Assembly: GCA_964421355.1 (NCBI GenBank)
Contig: CAYQWX010000028.1
Span: 1 to 23,537, forward strand
Reading direction: 5' to 3'
Length of the DNA: 23,537 bases
Source: JALTDM01 sp964421355
GTDB lineage: Bacteria; Bacteroidota; Bacteroidia; Bacteroidales; JALTDM01
Positions 23,121-23,537 of the stretch are shown here, piece after piece. Numbering within the stretch: the stretch's first letter is position 1; every line of letters starts with the position of its first letter. The notes under the pieces are model-generated. The model saw nothing but the letters and a program-made list of their open reading frames with translations. It searched no databases and was not told the DNA's origin. The translations under genes and the position numbers were made by a program.

Positions 23121-23534
23121 ATGCAACAAATTCTGGAAGTAATTTTTATATATTTTTTGGTACTTGCAAACAACGCAAATGCATAAAAAATAAAAGTAAA
23201 TATTTCACAAATACCTAATAATGAAGGTGAAGTAATTGTAAAACTATATAATTCTCCTAAAAGCTATGAACAAAAAGAACCATTAAAAACATTATATGGA
23301 GTTATTAATCATCAAAAATCACAAGTGATATTCAAAAATTTACAAAAAGGTGAATATTTAGTAGTTGTAATTCATGACCAAAATAATAACAAACATCTTG
23401 ACTTCAATTTTTTAGGAATTCCTACTGAAAAAGTTGCAGTATCTAATGGTGCAATTGGCTTTTTAGGTCCTCCCGATTACAAAGATGGAAAATTTACATT
23501 AAATAAAGATACCACTATTACCATTAAATTCTAA
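23121..23534 (+). pseudogene. DUF2141 domain protein interrupted by an in-frame stop at the signal-peptide end
   Basis: From the ATG at 23121 one frame gives a good signal peptide (hydrophobic core, then LANNANA, residues 15-21), an in-frame TAA at 23184-23186, and then, still in frame, an intact DUF2141-type domain to the TAA at 23532-23534. The domain starts KIKVNISQIPNNEGEVIVKLY. It includes FKNLQKGEYLVVVIHDQNNN (the DUF2141 core, with the HDxNxN pattern), LDFNFLGIPTE, VSNGA and DYKDGKF. With the stop read through the product would be 137 residues, the usual size for this exported family of unknown function. Possible explanations are a recent nonsense mutation, an assembly error or an internal start (GTG at 23325) that cuts the domain. 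A TATCTTTA box (23104-23111) lies just upstream. Confidence 0.75.
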
Positions 23535-23537
23535 CGT

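Overview
The window looks like a chromosomal fragment of an uncultured, AT-rich member of the Bacteroidota, taken from a scaffolded (probably metagenomic) assembly. Four things point there: most transcription units start near a TAnnTTTG element, the -7 box of Bacteroidota sigma-ABfA; Shine-Dalgarno sequences are largely absent; a GWxTD-domain lipoprotein is present; and the topoisomerase IV subunits, RseP and DUF2141 protein resemble Bacteroidota forms. I see no tRNA, rRNA, CRISPR array, phage gene or insertion sequence. It reads as ordinary chromosome with several unusual points.

Layout. From 70 to 4885 (minus) there is a hot-dog thioesterase with its own promoter, preceded by a tightly packed four-gene envelope unit: papain-like C1 peptidase, MscS channel, GWxTD lipoprotein, rhomboid protease. 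From 4929 to 6657 (minus) three tandem paralogues of 185 residues each form one transcription unit; I cannot assign them a function. From 6697 to 11068 (minus) the topoisomerase IV A subunit (parC) is followed at 13 bp by a CLC chloride transporter with CBS domains. Divergent from parC, 11204 to 13266 (plus) holds site-2 protease RseP overlapping an exported protein of unknown function. A strong hairpin terminator at 13276-13305 separates this from a minus-strand operon, 13317 to 18684: TetR regulator, MMPL/RND transporter, LolA-like periplasmic protein and an outer-membrane beta-barrel. That set would span inner membrane, periplasm and outer membrane, and is the best candidate for a whole pathway here, probably lipid or hydrophobic-molecule export. 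From 18904 to 19911 (minus) lies a GH114/TM1410-like lipoprotein, divergent from parE (20062-21909, plus), which converges with a GNAT-like acetyltransferase (minus). A DUF2141 gene with an in-frame stop ends the window.

Assembly. The run of 100 N inside the TetR gene (18163-18262) is flanked by two identical 55-bp copies. Collapsing them restores one uninterrupted 200-residue TetR protein, so the gap is almost certainly an unmerged contig overlap, not missing DNA.

Start sites. For parC, rseP and parE the longest possible reading frame starts inside or upstream of a perfect TAnnTTTG box, and for the acetyltransferase upstream of a near match. The next in-frame ATG is used here in each case.
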